Assembly (NCBI GenBank): GCA_030272155.1
Contig: CP126195.1
Span: 5,625,001 to 5,689,000, forward strand
Length of the DNA stretch: 64,000 nt
Direction: 5' to 3'
From: Tetradesmus obliquus
Lineage: Eukaryota > Chlorophyta > Chlorophyceae > Sphaeropleales > Scenedesmaceae
Under the pieces are notes generated by a model. It was not told the DNA's origin, made no database searches, and saw only the letters and a list, made by a program, of their open reading frames with translations. Made by a program: the position numbers and the translations under genes. Below, one piece after another: positions 1 through 11,852 of the stretch. Numbering within the stretch: position 1 is the first letter of the stretch; every line of letters begins with the position of its first letter.

Positions 1-3000
1 TGCGTGTAACACATGCTGCAGCTCTGTTTTGTATCCCACAGTGTTACTGGCTGTAAGCATGTTTGACAGCCTTACCAACGATCGGTCATGGCACCAGACT
101 GCCCCCCTGCTGATGCCTACTGTCCTGAAGCGCACTCTAACGCAGCTGCAGACAGCATGCATCAGCTGCCAAACCCCACATCTTTTCACCAAGGATCATC
201 GCCACCCAGCCCAAACTGTAGTGCCCCACCTGCCACATCCTTCTACCCTGGTACCTAGTAGGATGTATCACTAGCCTGCTTGCATGCAACATATTTTTAT
301 ATCTCTGTTAGCAACGCTCACTGAGGATCATTGCCACCCAGCCCAAAGAGTGGTGCCCCACCCGCCACATCCTTCTACACTAACCTAGTAGGATGCATTA
401 CTAGCCTGCTTGCATGCAACACATTGTAAATTATTGTATCTGTCAACAACTCTCACCAAGGATCATCGCCACCCAGCCCAAACTGTAGTGCCCCACCCGC
501 CACATAGGCAGCGCAGAATGTCCGACGCCAGGGTTCATAAAACCGCCAGCCAGCTGCAGCACTGACACAGCAACAGCTGCAACGCCCAGCCCAAAATGCG
601 GCGTGTACAGCTTGTGGATGCCGGCTCCAGTGCCGTTTTCACTGAAGAAGAGCACCATGGCTAGGCCAAAGCTAGCAATGACACAAAGCACCGCCAGCAG
701 CTGCAGCAGCTGGTGCAGGTGGCGCCACGTGTTGGGCAGGCGGCCAGCCTGTTGGGTTGCAGAGCAGCACGCCGCAGGAATTGCAAAACTCAACCACGCA
801 ATTCCAATGTTCAAGATCTCAGGTGCTGCTTGACAGTATGTCCATGCGGGAAACAGGGTGCGTGCTTTCAGGGCGCAATTTGCTGTGATGCATTCAACAT
901 GCCGTGACAGCCTATAACGCTGCTGCCCACTAAGCCACAAAGCTGCTTCCATTTCAGCAGTGACACCTTCTCTACGCATTTCAGCAGTGACACCTTCTCT
1001 ACGCATTTCAGCAGTGACACCTTCTCTACGCATTTCAACAGTGACACCTTCTCTACGCATTTCAGCAGTGACACCTTCTCTACGCATTTCAGCAGTGACA
1101 CCTTCTCTACGCAGCAGCAACACGTGCAGTCACAGCAGCTGCCGAATGCACTGTAGTTGTTGCACGACCAGTTTACAAAATGCCCGCACCTCGCTGTCCC
1201 CAAAGAGCCACATCTGAGTGCAGCTGCCACATCAGAGTGCAGCTGCCACATCAGAATCAGCTTGCAGCTGTCACATCAATGCAAGGTCTTAGTCAGCATC
1301 GCAGCTGCTTTGGTTGTTGATTGCCCGCACCTCGCTGTCTCCAAAGAGCCACTTGTGGCGAGTTCAGCTGCCACATCTGAATCAGCAGCGCAACTGCCAC
1401 ATCAAAGGAAAGTCTCAACAACAGTGCAGCTGCCCCATCCGTGCAGTTGCCGCATCCGAATGATATTTTCTCTTTTGGCTCTCACCTCGCTGTCTCCAAA
1501 GAGCCACTTGTGGCGTGCCAGCAGCATGCCGGCCGGCATCAGTGCGCAGAAGGCCACCAGCATCAGCACCCCGTGCGCAATCTGGGCCGCTGAGTTGCCG
1601 GAGGAACTGGACACATCAGAGTACTTGCCTGCAGGCAGGGTTTATGCAGTTCATCACAGGGTTTTACATGTTAGCAGAAGGCCACCAGCATCAGCGGCCC
1701 ATGCGCGATCTGGGCTGCTGAGTTGCCGGAGGAGCCGGAAACATTAGAGTACTTGCCTGCAGCCAGGGTTCACACAGTTCAACACAGGGTTTTAGAGGTT
1801 AGCAGAAGGCTACCAGCATCAGCAATTTTGACATAGAGATGCATGCTTGCAGCAGGCCACCAGCATCAGCGCCCCGTGCGCGATCTGTGCTGACGAATTG
1901 CCGGAGGAGCTGGACACGTCAGAGTACTTGCCTCCGGCAGGTTATGACATACCCTCCTCATGGTGGAGTAGAGTACACAGGCAAGGAACTCCTTCTCCTT
2001 AACACCCTTATGGCATAACATAATGACATTCAAAGCACAGTCACAGGTGTGATGGCGTCCCACCAGAGATGAGGTTGACATCACCGAGCCCTGCATCTTG
2101 TGCTTGGTGAAGGCGTTGGAGGTGGAGGATGACCAGATGAGCTGGCATTTATGACAAATGGCATAACATAACAACATTCAAAGCACAATCATCGTGGCCT
2201 GGCCTCCCACCTGAGATGAGGTTGACGATCAGCGAGCCCTGCATCTTGTGCTTGGTGAAGGCGTTGGAGGTGGAGGATGACCAGATGAGCGGCACCACTG
2301 CAGGGCAGCACATCAGCACCGACACAGCAATGCAGACACAATGCAGGCTGTAAGAAAACAGACGCCCATGAACAGCATCTGCGGTTGCGGTCCGCTGTGT
2401 TCGACATCTTGATTATGACTCAGGCACAGAACCTCACACACAAATACGTCACAGCGGCTTTGTGAAGCTTGCCTGACCTGCAGGTGTGATGCTGGACATC
2501 AGTGCTGCTGCGCTGCTGACCGGCCTGCTGAAGCAGGTCACATGCCAATCCTTACACAGCTAAGAACTCGGACTGAAAGACACCCCATCAAACCCGTGCT
2601 TCGGGTTTCCTACCTGCCGGGTTGATGCTGGACGTCAGTGCTGCTGCGCTGCTGACAGGCCTGCTGAAGCACAGCGTGGTGGTCTGGCTGTTGCGGGTGA
2701 GGTTGAACTGGCGCACAGCACCAAGGCCTGTGGCCCAGCCATCAGAGGGCTTCACGCCAGCAGTGGTGGGCGCAGTGAGCCGGTAGCTGCCAACCTGCAT
2801 GGCAGCAAATTGCAACGATGTTTTATTGAGCAGGCCTGTGGCTCAGCCGTCAGAAGGTTTTACGCCAGCTGTTGTTGGGGCACTGAGCCGGTAGCTGCCA
2901 ACCTGCGTGGCGGTGAATGGCAATGAATGAGCGAATGATGTATGGTGCACAGCGCCTAATCCTGTGGCCCAGCCGTCAGAAGGCTTCACGCCGGCTGTGG

Positions 3001-4315
3001 TAGGGGCAGTGAGGCGGTAGCTGCCAACCTGCGTGGCGGTTTTATATGGCAGTGAATGAATGATCCAAGGAGCAGGGAGGCTGTGCTGCTCTGTGGTGGG
3101 ATGTGCTGGCGTCTTGCTGTGACATCACGCAACGGTATGATGCTACCTGCTGCATGCATATGCTGCTGCAGGGTTTCTGCCTCACCGAGGTTGCTGCTGT
3201 CTTGTCATCAATCGTGGCGATTACTGCATCAGCAGGCACCATGCTGCCGGGGTTGGTGGGGAAACCAAGTCCAAGATATCCCTGCGATGCAACGCAATGA
3301 CACACAGCAAGCACACAACCTGTGTTTTCAGTGTCTGACAATTCAATATCAATATGTGAAGCAAGCAAAGCACAAGGCAGTTAGCCTTGCAGGTGTTAAA
3401 CCCAAACTCCTGGTACTCTACTGCTGGTCCCTTCCACACACTGCGACAGGCTGGATGTAGACCACCACTGAGGTCTGGCACTGCAGAGCAAAGCACTTGT
3501 CCCGCCCCCCTGCCAGGCGTGCCCTACCACATATTGAGAGCGTTGCAACAGTTGCTCCTGCACCTTGCACTGATTTAAACCGCACAGCCCAATCCCCTTT
3601 GTACTGGCTTGAGACTTGAGGCCCCCCCCCCCCCCCCCCCCGCCCACCTGCAGGTCACTCTCCAGTGTCAAGTGCATAATCCCGCAAGCCTCTCAACAAC
3701 TGTATTCTGCACTAGCGTGAACCCTAGCACCCTCTTCACTAAACCCCTCCCCAGCCCACCTGCAGGTCACTCTCCAGTGCAAAGTGCATCATGCTGCCCT
3801 TCGAGGCGCCCCCGAGCCGCTCATATGCACTCTTCTGGGTGCACGCATTGCTCGGCTGCTCCCCACCCAAGCTGTAATGCAACACCACTCCTTTCCCAAC
3901 CTCTTTACTGCACTGATAGCCCAGTTTCGACTCGCTGCTGCAGCCAGATCCGATCTGAGTGAGTGATGCCGGCACTACCGGTGCATTCGTACGCAGCACT
4001 CCACCTGTTGCTGTCAGCGGCGCCACGGGTGCTGCTGCTGCTGCTGCTGCTGTAGGCTTGCTGGCGTCTGCAATCATGACAAGGCTGCTCTGCTGGCTAT
4101 CCATTAGCGGAGTAAGCACCTTCCCTTCAGCCTCAGGCACTGCTGCTGCTGCTGCTGCTGCAGGTGCTGCTGCTGCTGCTGAGGAAGTTGGTGAGGTTGC
4201 AATGCACTTGTTGTTGGGGCACTGGCTCAGCCTCAGCACCGGCAGGCCCAGCTGGCCCTTGAGCAGCTTGCCTGAGGAGCTGACGCCACTGGTCACCTTG
4301 ATCTCCACACCGCCT

Positions 4316-4393
<78 letters not shown>

Positions 4394-4844
4394 GCAGCAG
4401 CAGCAGGAGCAGCAGCAGCAGGAGCAGCAGCAGCAGCAGAATGCCGTGAGGCAATGCTTGTTGACGACATCATCAGGTACACGTTCATGGTTCAGTTGCT
4501 TGCTGCCTCCCGCTGCTGCTATGCTAACTAGCATCAAATGATAGTGTCAGACACGGCAAGCTTTGGCCAGGTGGGGCTGGCTGTCAATGATTCTCGCACA
4601 TACCAAGTGCTGCTGAGGTGCAGTGTCCACCAGCACCAACCTTGGCGGCAACTGCAGGCGCTGACTGCACTGACTGCTGGACTGGCAGAGCGCAACCTCC
4701 TTGCGTCTTATTACTATGGCTGCACCTCACAGGCATGTTCCCTTACCGAGCATGCTGCATGTCACTTTCCAGCTGGCCTGCACACTCTTGACCAGTTGCT
4801 TCTCTGGTGACGTGAACACATTAGCACTGCAGCAGGCAGGCAAG

Positions 4845-4904
<60 letters not shown>

Positions 4905-5037
4905 CAACAGCAACAACAGCAGTGCCTGTGAGCTCAGCTCAGGCAGCGTGCTGCATGTCAAGCAAGGCGGGCTGGTAACCAGGGGGAAGCAGGAGTAAGG
5001 GGGCAGAATTCACTTTCTGAACGGCGGCTGCTGCTGC

Positions 5038-5075
<38 letters not shown>

Positions 5076-5683
5076 ACCAGCGCGGCACGTTGCTTTGAGG
5101 TATGGTGCCCTGAGAGACTGTCACCAGTGCAGCCCGAGGAGCTGGGAACTGCACTGTGAACTCATACGTTTCACCGGGACACAGCCCTGTCACTGGCTTA
5201 CCATCCAGTGTCACTGCAATAGCGATGGCACTGCAGGACAGCCGGCCAGGGCAGGACGTGAAGCATCAGCAGATCAACGTTTTGGTGTTTTACGCATAAG
5301 CTGTCTTGCAGGAGGAACGAACAGATCTATGATACAAAACTTGAAATAGATTGGAAGGTTGCTGATGGCGGGATGATACAGAAAATGAAGAACAGCACAA
5401 CAGATGCTTGGAGCCTCCTACAGCTGGATGTGTGACCTGGCCTTGCAACAAGCCTGATACGTCAGTCCGCATGCGTTAGACTTGTCGCATTCACTCTATT
5501 GGCGTGTTGAAACACTCACGGATCGTTAAACGGTGGTAGATGTCCCGCGATTGGCTTAGTGGGGTGATCATAGCAGCTGCTGGCCTTGCTGTGGCCATGA
5601 AGGTACATGGGGAAACATTGTGCTCCAACAAGACCTAAAAGTAGCAGCAAAACCCTTTTTTCAAGCATTTTCGGGCGCTTCAT
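1..5683 (-). CDS. Reelin-DOMON-cytochrome b561 membrane protein, 3' end beyond the left edge
   Basis: Exons, 5' to 3': 5683-5520, 5230-5078, 4826-4747, 4651-4604, 4313-3760, 3281-3186, 2794-2614, 2297-2211, 1628-1486, 748-457. Phases join without a stop for about 599 residues; the rest lies in or beyond 1-180. A hydrophobic signal peptide starts at MKRPK. A Reelin-like domain follows (LCPGETYEFTVQFP, about residues 55-150). A DOMON domain (about 240-450) contains GYLGLGF and MVPADAVIAT. A C-terminal b561 domain has four candidate haem histidines: AHG, WRHLHQ, YTPHFG and GHYSLGW. The family (ferric-chelate reductase 1 / CYB561-DOMON type) moves electrons across membranes, often from ascorbate. 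Exon 5 follows a sense-strand CTG tract that acts as its 3' splice site. Introns hold extra partial copies of exons 5, 7, 8, 9 and 10. The family call is secure; substrate is unknown. Confidence 0.86.
184..510 (-). repeat. Three copies of exon 10 3' edge plus donor
   Basis: About 60 bp covering the last codons of b561 exon 10 (GWVAMIL) and its GTGAG donor recurs near 184-245, 319-375 and 454-510, spaced by about 135 bp. The copy at 454-510 is continuous with the long exon and is the one modelled. The middle copy has lost the donor GT context. Confidence 0.8.
951..1112. repeat. 27-bp tandem repeat, six copies, in b561-gene intron 9
   Basis: Six head-to-tail 27-bp units (one with a G-to-A change in the fourth copy) lie inside the intron before b561 exon 10. 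Because 27 is a multiple of three, the array stays open in several frames. On the minus strand it reads a nine-residue repeat RREGVTAEM in the same frame as exon 10. Confidence 0.95.
1188..3040 (-). repeat. Intronic duplicates of exon 7, 8 and 9 edges
   Basis: Extra copies: exon 9 donor end near 1188-1217 and 1326-1361 (modelled end at 1486); exon 9 acceptor end near 1685-1765 and 1858-1945 (modelled start 1628); exon 8 near 2052-2147, with an internal 1-bp frame change; exon 7 donor end near 2476-2545; exon 7 acceptor end near 2832-2915 and 2952-3040. Each copy keeps recognisable codons plus a splice-site-like border. Confidence 0.8.
3622..3641. repeat. Poly-C run beside a decayed exon 5 copy
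   Basis: A run of about 20 C on the plus strand directly follows, in minus-strand sense, a partial duplicate of exon 5's 3' end (3649-3690, reading TLESDLQ). Confidence 0.8.
4316..4436. repeat. CAG tract forming the exon 5 acceptor
   Basis: A long (CAG)n on the plus strand reads (CTG)n CAG on the minus strand, and the modelled exon 5 of the b561 gene starts directly after it. In-frame continuity (GGVEIKVTSG after the tract) supports it being intron rather than a coding poly-Ala run. Confidence 0.85.
4832..4905. repeat. (GGCA)n microsatellite upstream of exon 3 acceptor
   Basis: A run of about 17 GGCA units lies in intron 2 of the b561 gene just upstream (minus sense) of the CTGCTGCAG acceptor of exon 3. 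On the sense strand it is a TGCC tract, so it is pyrimidine-rich. Confidence 0.9.
5030..5074. repeat. CTG tract directly after exon 2 donor
   Basis: On the plus strand this is (CTG)n. In the sense of the b561 gene the donor GTGAG runs straight into (CAG)n. Confidence 0.85.
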
Positions 5684-7887
5684 GCCAACACGTCCACCAC
5701 TTCGGAATCTGTCGCAAAGTGCGTGAGCCGAGCCGGCTGGTGACTGTCGTGTATTGGCAATCGTAATGAATATAATGATAATATACAGTAGAAACGATGA
5801 TTTGCAGTGGTTAGTGCGCGATGCTGACTCTCACTTTTGCGCTGCAGGGCATTTGGCGCCAGTAACACAGCTCGTGAGGCACACGTCAGCTGCCAGTGGC
5901 AATAGCAAGGACGAACGCAGCACATCGAGTTACCAGCACTGTAATACAAAAAGTAATGCAGCACTGTGCTGCGCATACATAGTGGCATAGACGCTTACTA
6001 GAAAGGCAGCACTGCTGCAGTAGGCAATGCCATGGAGCAGTGCTCACCCAGACACATACGTAACATGCAGGTAAACTTGCAAAATAGGCACATGCATTTT
6101 AAGTAGATGAAGCCATTCCCCAAAACATGACACTGCAGTGCTGATATGCTGCATAACTGCTGGTTCACCATCCGCACAAGACCTGCACACCTGCAACAGC
6201 AACGCAGACCTGCACACCTGCCAACTATGCTTCTTCAAAGACCTGCTTCGACGAAAGACTCAGTGAAGAGCTGCCAGTGCCAATTCGCCTCTGCACACAA
6301 CGCATACAACGAAAGCTGTGGCAGCGCCATGCAAGTTGCACTTTGCAGGAAAGGTGCTGCTGGTGATACATTTGGTGATACATGTGGACAGAAAGCCCTT
6401 GTACCAGTTGTACCAGCCAGCAGAAGCACATGTGCAGCACACCAGCCAACCAGCCTGCGAGCAAAGCTTGGCGCCTGCCAGCCAGCCAACCAGCCTGCCA
6501 GCGAGCCAACCAGCCCGCCAGCCAGCAAGGCTTGCCAGCCTGCCAGCAAACCTTGCCAGCCTGCCAGCCAGCCAAGTAGCCTGCCAACCAGCCAGCCTGC
6601 CAGCCAGCCTGCCGGCCAACCAGCCAGCCTGCCAGCAAAGCTTGCCAGCCTGCCAGCAAAGCTTGCCAGCCTGCCAACCAGCCTGCCAGCAAAGCCAGCC
6701 AGCCTGCCAGCCAGCCAGACAGCCTGCGAGCCAACCAGCCTGCCGGCCAGCCAACCAGCCTGCCAGCCAGCCAAGCTTGCCAGCCAGCCAAGCTTGCCAG
6801 CCAAGCTTGCCAGCCAGCCAGCCTGCCAGCCAAGCTTGCCAGCCAGGCCGTCCGCTGGCAGCACGATCAATGCCTACCAAAAGACTTGACACGCCCGCCA
6901 TCACGCCCGCCAACAGCCAGGGTTTCCAGCACATAACCTACTTGCAGCAACAACCGGAACCAGGGACGGAGTGTCTATCAAAGGGTCACTTCAAACAGCA
7001 CTAGACGTCAAACCAGTGCAACGCTGCAACACGACACACGACGCTACGAAAGGTGACACAGATGCATCCCACTGAGCTGCCTGCCCTGCTGTTGTGATGC
7101 CGTGCAACTGTGGTGACCGTGCACTTGAGTGGACTCTATGCATACATTCGAACGGCGCAGCCCGATTTGCTAGATATCAACAGCTTGAACAATACCACGA
7201 CCAACATAATGTAACGTAGAATATCATGGCAGCCGCACAACTACTTAAGGCTGCCAGGGCTGCACCGGCCCGACAAAAAAAATTATGCTTGATGAAGCAG
7301 ACACAGGTGCTTGCACCCCTGCTGCTGCTGCCACCATGGTCCCAACCCACAGCCGACCACAGACATGCACATGCGTCCATCTGCTGAAGCACAGCCAAAC
7401 TGCCACAAACAATAAATCATTGTGGCGGCGCATGAGTCTGCATTGGACTGCTGCGAGCCCCGCAATCCACAGGTGTGTGTGCGACCACAGAGGGTGAAGG
7501 GGCTACAGCTGCTGACCCGCCTGCGCCACCAAAGGCAGCAAGGAAGCACATGGCACTGTAAGAAGCGTAGGGAGCGCCACCTGGTCAACTAGGAGAACAA
7601 TGCCACACGACAGCAGCAGGCAGCGCCAGCCACAGCAGCACGGACAGAGCCGGGTACGGGCCAAAAGCGCAGCCGCCAGCATCACCAGAGCGCTAGCTGC
7701 GGACGTCCTCGACTCCGCTCAGCCAGCAGCGCCACTGAACCACCCTTTGCCGCCCCTGCTGCTGCCGCGCCTGCTGCTGCTGCTGCTGCGGTGGTGTCTG
7801 TGGCTGTTGTAGTGCCCGTTCTCATCCAGCTTATCATCGCTGCTGCTGCTGCTGCTGCCAGCCGTGCTGTTGCTGCTGCTGGACGCT
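5684..7887. other. Intergenic region: b561-gene promoter side and KH-gene 3' side
   Basis: I see no convincing gene. It should hold the 5' flank of the minus-strand b561 gene (from 5684) and the 3' UTR of the KH gene (below 7888, rich in CTG/CAG triplets). The only strong structure is the GCCA-type repeat at about 6470-6850. Open frames here come from low-complexity sequence and have no family resemblance. Confidence 0.6.
6470..6850. repeat. GCCA/GCCT minisatellite
   Basis: Nearly 400 bp of interleaved CCAGCCAGCCTG and CCAGCAAAGCTTG variants. It stays open in several frames on both strands, which explains the long W/L/A/G-rich and P/A/S-rich spurious frames. Confidence 0.9.
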
Positions 7888-10800
7888 TCACATGTAGCCG
7901 TGGTGGTGTCCGTGGCCGCCGTGGTGTCCGTTCTCGTCCAGCTCATCGTCGTGGCCATCGCTGGCGTAGCTCATGCGCGGCTTGTTCTGGGAGAGCTTCT
8001 CGCTAATCATGGCAGCCGCCAGCTGGATGGCTGCGTAGGAGCCGCTGATGGCAACCTCACGCTCGTGTGTGAGCGGGTCCATCTTGTTGCGGTCGCTGAT
8101 CTTGATGGTCACCTTGGCGTTCTGCGCGCAGCAGCGTTTACATAGTTACACAACAGGTCAGTACCACAAGGTGGTGATATGGGGGCAGGACGAGCATGTG
8201 CTCGTGCGTGAGCTGGTCCATCTTGTTGCGGCGCTGATCTTGATGGTCACCTTGGCGTTCTGCAGCCAGCACGACGGCGCAACAGGTGGTATGTTGGCAT
8301 ATCAGCACAAGCACACGCATAACAGCACACAAATCCCAAGCCAACGCCCACCTGCAGTATCTGCGCCAGCGTCTGCGCTCTTGTGCTTGGCATAGCCCCG
8401 CTCTACCCCCGCACACGCGACAGCCCCCCTCAACCAACGCCCACCGGCTACGTATGCGTCACTGATTGCCCATTCTTGCCCAGCACTGCGACAGCACACA
8501 AACAGTAGAAAGGCCCACCTGCTGTATCTGTGTCAGCGTCTGCCCCCTTCTTGCCCAGCACCCACTCTGATAACATAGATACAACGCCAACCAAAGCGCA
8601 CAGCGCACCTGCTGTATCTGCGTCAGCGTCTATCGCTTCTTGCCCAGCACTGCGCCAACACAGGCACAGAGCAGCACACAAAGCAGCACAAACAACCCTA
8701 GTTGAAGCCCACCTGCTGTATCTGCGTTGGCGGCTGCCCCTTCTTGCCCAGCACTGCGACAGCACACACAAACAGTAGAAAGGCCCACCTGCTGTATCTG
8801 TGTCAGCGTCTGCCCTTTCTTGCCCAGCACCGCCCCAACAGCACACACAGCAGCACACACAACCGGCCGATCTGCGGACTGCTTCGCTGAAATGCTTTGT
8901 GAACATGCTTGCAAACAAACTGCATTTCTGCTGTCAACAACCCGACCCAAGGCGCACCTGCTGTATCTGCGTCAGCGTCTGCCCCTTCTTGCCCAGCACC
9001 GCGCCCACGTCCTCGTCCTGCAGCGCCATCAGCAGCGTGGCCTTGGCCCCCGCCAGCACGCTGCGCGCGGTGCTGGTGCGCACCGCGGGGATAAGGCCCT
9101 GCGTGTTGGCCAGCTGCAGGGTGAGGTCCATGTAGCTGCCAAACTTGTCGTCAGCAGACAGCTGCAAGGTAAGAGATAGAAGACAGCAGCAGCAGGCAGC
9201 AGCAGTGGGGTCAGCAGCAGCAGTGTGGTCAGCTGCAGGGTGAGGTCCATGTAGCTGCCAAACTTGTCGTCAGCGGAGAGCTGCAGGGGCAGCAGGAAAA
9301 GCAGCAGCGGCAGCAGCAGCGGGGTCAGGTGCAGGGTCAAGTCCATGTACTGCCAAACACATCAACGTTGGGCAGCTGCGGCACAGCAACAGTAGCACAA
9401 GGCGTCGAATGTACGAGCAGCTTCAACAGTAGGGCAAGCTGCAACCATAGTGCGCGCAGCCCTCTCCTTTTGGACGACATCGGCATAGCATACAGCACGG
9501 CACCTGCTGCCAAAAACATCACCCTGCACCAGCCTCAAGTTGAGCTGCCTGCTCATCATGCGCGCCACCGCAGGCAGCACTATGTTTCACAAGAAGCGTA
9601 CAGCACAATGTGCGCTGCTGGACCACCAAGCGCACCTGACACACGTTACACATTAAACACTGCATGCTCCCAACTTATTCGGCATGAGCGCTGCAAACAA
9701 CAGCACCAAATCGGTTCAGTACACGCCGCCCACCGTGTTGAGGATGAGCGCCACTGCGCGCAGCACCTTGTCCCGGCCGCCGCTGACGCTGATCAAGCGC
9801 TCGCTGTCGCTGGGCGTGAGCTCGCTCAGCGGCTGCACGCGGATGACTGCGCCGCTGTCTGCCATGAAGTCGCGAATGGTGGCGCCCTTCTGGCCGATGA
9901 CCGCGCCGCACAGCTTGCGGGACACCGCCATCTTCACCTGCGCGTGCTGCAGACGAGCAAAGAAATGGGGCAAGTGTGCGAGAGGGTGGGTTGAGTAGGT
10001 GTTTGTGTGGTGTTGCGTGCGGTGCAACCTGCTGCAGGAGGTTAGGGAGGCCGTTTGAGAAGTGTTGGGTTTTATAATGCGAGGGTGGGTAGCATGCAGC
10101 CGCTGTCTGCCATGAAGTCGCGGATGGTGCGCCCTTCTGGCCGATGACTGCGCCGCACAGCTTGCGCGACACTGCCATCTTCACCTGCGCGTACTGCAAA
10201 AGAGCAAAGAATTGCGGCAGCAAGGCGGCAATGGCGAAGAGGGTGGCCTAAGGTTTCATGTAACAATGTGTGCTGCACATGATGAATTGCGGCAAGGCAA
10301 AGAACGGCACAGAAAGGGTGAGGCACGGGGAGCTGCTGCCGCTGCTGTTGTTACACAGCCCACAGGACGCACCATGCAAGTTGCACATCTGTACTCTGTC
10401 ACCACATTTTGCTTGCTTAGTGCTACCATCGTTGTTGCTGCTGTTGCCGCTGCGTCGCATTTGCTGCTAGCACATCCAGCCCAGTGCTGCTGTGGCTACG
10501 CTGCTCACCGCATCCTCCCTGGGCTTGCCAGCTGCCCTGCCCATGGCCATGACAGGCTCCTTGGGCAGCTTCTCCAGCATGAGGAACACGGAGGTCAGCA
10601 CCGAGTGCAGCGTACCGGACAGCAGCAGCACACGCTCAGACGTGCCTGCAGGACAGCAGCAACAGCAGAAGCAGCAGCGTAAGGTTTATGCACGGCCTGA
10701 TCAGTTCTGAGCGGACAGAAAATGAGACAGATACACAGAGTAGCTTTTATTGGTGTATACTCGTAATATAGCTGTGAACTAGGCTGCTGACAGGGAGGAC

Positions 10801-11209
10801 GACAAGCAAACTTGCCTGGGTAGAACTCGCCCGCACGGGACAGCTGCACACGTGCGCCCGAGTTCTTCTGAATCTGCTCGATGGTTTGGCCTCCCTGCAT
10901 TCACCACGGATCGCAGCAACGATGAGTGCCTGGGACCCGAGGCCCCAGCAACGGCAGTCACGGACATGTGCTTTGCCTCACCTTGCCGATCACGGAGCCT
11001 GCAGCTGCGTTGCTGATCAGCAGCTTAGCAATGACTGGCTGACCTCCCGAAGGCGTGTCAGCGGCAACTCCGGGCAGGTTGTCGCAGGCAGTGCTGGCTG
11101 GGGCCTCCTCGTCGCCCAGCTCGCCACCCTCGTGCTCCACCTCAGGCACATCATCCTCTACATCGTGCTCGACTTCGGGCACCTCCACTGCCTGCTCGGT
11201 GTCAGCCAT
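7888..11209 (-). CDS. Three-KH-domain RNA-binding protein (plant BTR1/NOVA-like)
   Basis: Six exons: 11209-10982, 10894-10816, 10645-10509, 9946-9734, 9161-8958, 8121-7888; 364 residues, phases consistent, stop TGA. After an acidic N-terminus (MADTEQAVEVPEVEHD) come KH1 (SNAAAGSVIGK, GxxG split by intron 1), KH2 (GAVIGQKGATI) and KH3 (GAVLGKKGQTL). The tail is Asp/His/Gly-rich. KH folds bind single-stranded RNA or DNA through the GxxG loop, and the order and spacing fit plant BTR1/NOVA-like or poly(C)-binding proteins. Intron 2 has a GC donor (CAG|GCAAG). Introns contain a frameshifted exon 4 copy (10096-10198) and repeated exon 5 edges. The gene is divergent from APC8 with 643 bp between start codons. 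RNA targets cannot be inferred. Confidence 0.9.
8352..9000 (-). repeat. Six copies of KH3 exon end plus donor
   Basis: The end of KH gene exon 5 (codons GKKGQTLTQIQQ and a GTG donor) occurs near 8352, 8516, 8602, 8709, 8786 and at the modelled 8958. Copies differ by substitutions and by intervening A/C-rich spacers. A partial copy of the exon 6 acceptor end lies near 8225-8265. Confidence 0.85.
9229..9356 (-). repeat. Two extra copies of KH exon 5 acceptor edge
   Basis: Sequences encoding LSADDKFGSYMDLTLQL with the preceding acceptor recur near 9229-9285 and, shortened, near 9318-9356, upstream of the modelled exon start at 9161. Confidence 0.8.
10096..10198 (-). pseudogene. Frameshifted duplicate of KH2 exon
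   Basis: A copy of the first part of exon 4 (KMAVSRKLCGAVIGQKG region), with an acceptor, sits 150 bp upstream of the modelled exon. Single-base losses before the TIRDFMADSG codons break the frame, so it cannot replace exon 4. Confidence 0.8.
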
Positions 11210-11852
11210 GCTGATGCGTGATGCGGAGACAAGTGAACACAGCGAGTGATGGGGAAGCGGAGTGGGGCTAGCTCAATGACGCGTGAGGGGCGTGCAAAAG
11301 GGGAAACCGTGTGAGGAGGTCGCTGGGTGTGTCGGAGCTGTATGCTCGGGATGCAGGGGCAGTGTCACAGTGCATAACAGACAGGGTGCAACTGAACAGA
11401 AACCAATTCCCTGGTTGCTTTCAAAGCTTTCTGTCGAATGCAACACAAACATTTCAATGCTCTATGCGTGTGAGACCCTCCTGCATGCTGATCATCTGCC
11501 TGTTTGAAGAGTATGCCTAGCTCGCCCTCAGGGCAGTGCCTGACAGTGTGATGTTGAACTGACAGCAATCCTTTCAAAAATAAGCCTCTTTCTCAGATAA
11601 ACACATACATCAATGGAAACATCATGTTTGAGTGATTCAAGCTAGCATCAGCCTGATCAGTCACGCAGCTTCTGCCGCAAGCAGCAGCAGCTGACTTTAG
11701 CAGGCTGCTGCTGCAATTCAAACACACCCTGCGACAGCACACTCTCCTGCAAGCCCTGATCAGCTGAAAACGCCACCACTGTAACTCCAGCAGCACTGCC
11801 ACCCTGGGAATTGGAGTCCTACGTCAAATCATCATAGATACAGCAGCAGCAG
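11210..11852. promoter_or_regulatory. Divergent promoter interval between KH gene and APC8
   Basis: The 643 bp between two head-to-head start codons must hold both 5' UTRs and both promoters. I see no clear TATA box or tandem element. Confidence 0.5.

Noticed and set aside
3959..4537. Long frames with poly-Ala or poly-Cys on both strands around the CAG tract
   Set aside because: The tract is the intron end before b561-gene exon 5. Domain continuity (Reelin to DOMON) and phase need the exon to start at 4313, so poly-Ala and poly-Cys readings are artefacts of the repeat.
6146..7004. Several 200-residue frames rich in W/L/A/G or P/A/S
   Set aside because: They are all translations of the GCCA/GCCT minisatellite, open in many frames at once and without similarity to any family.
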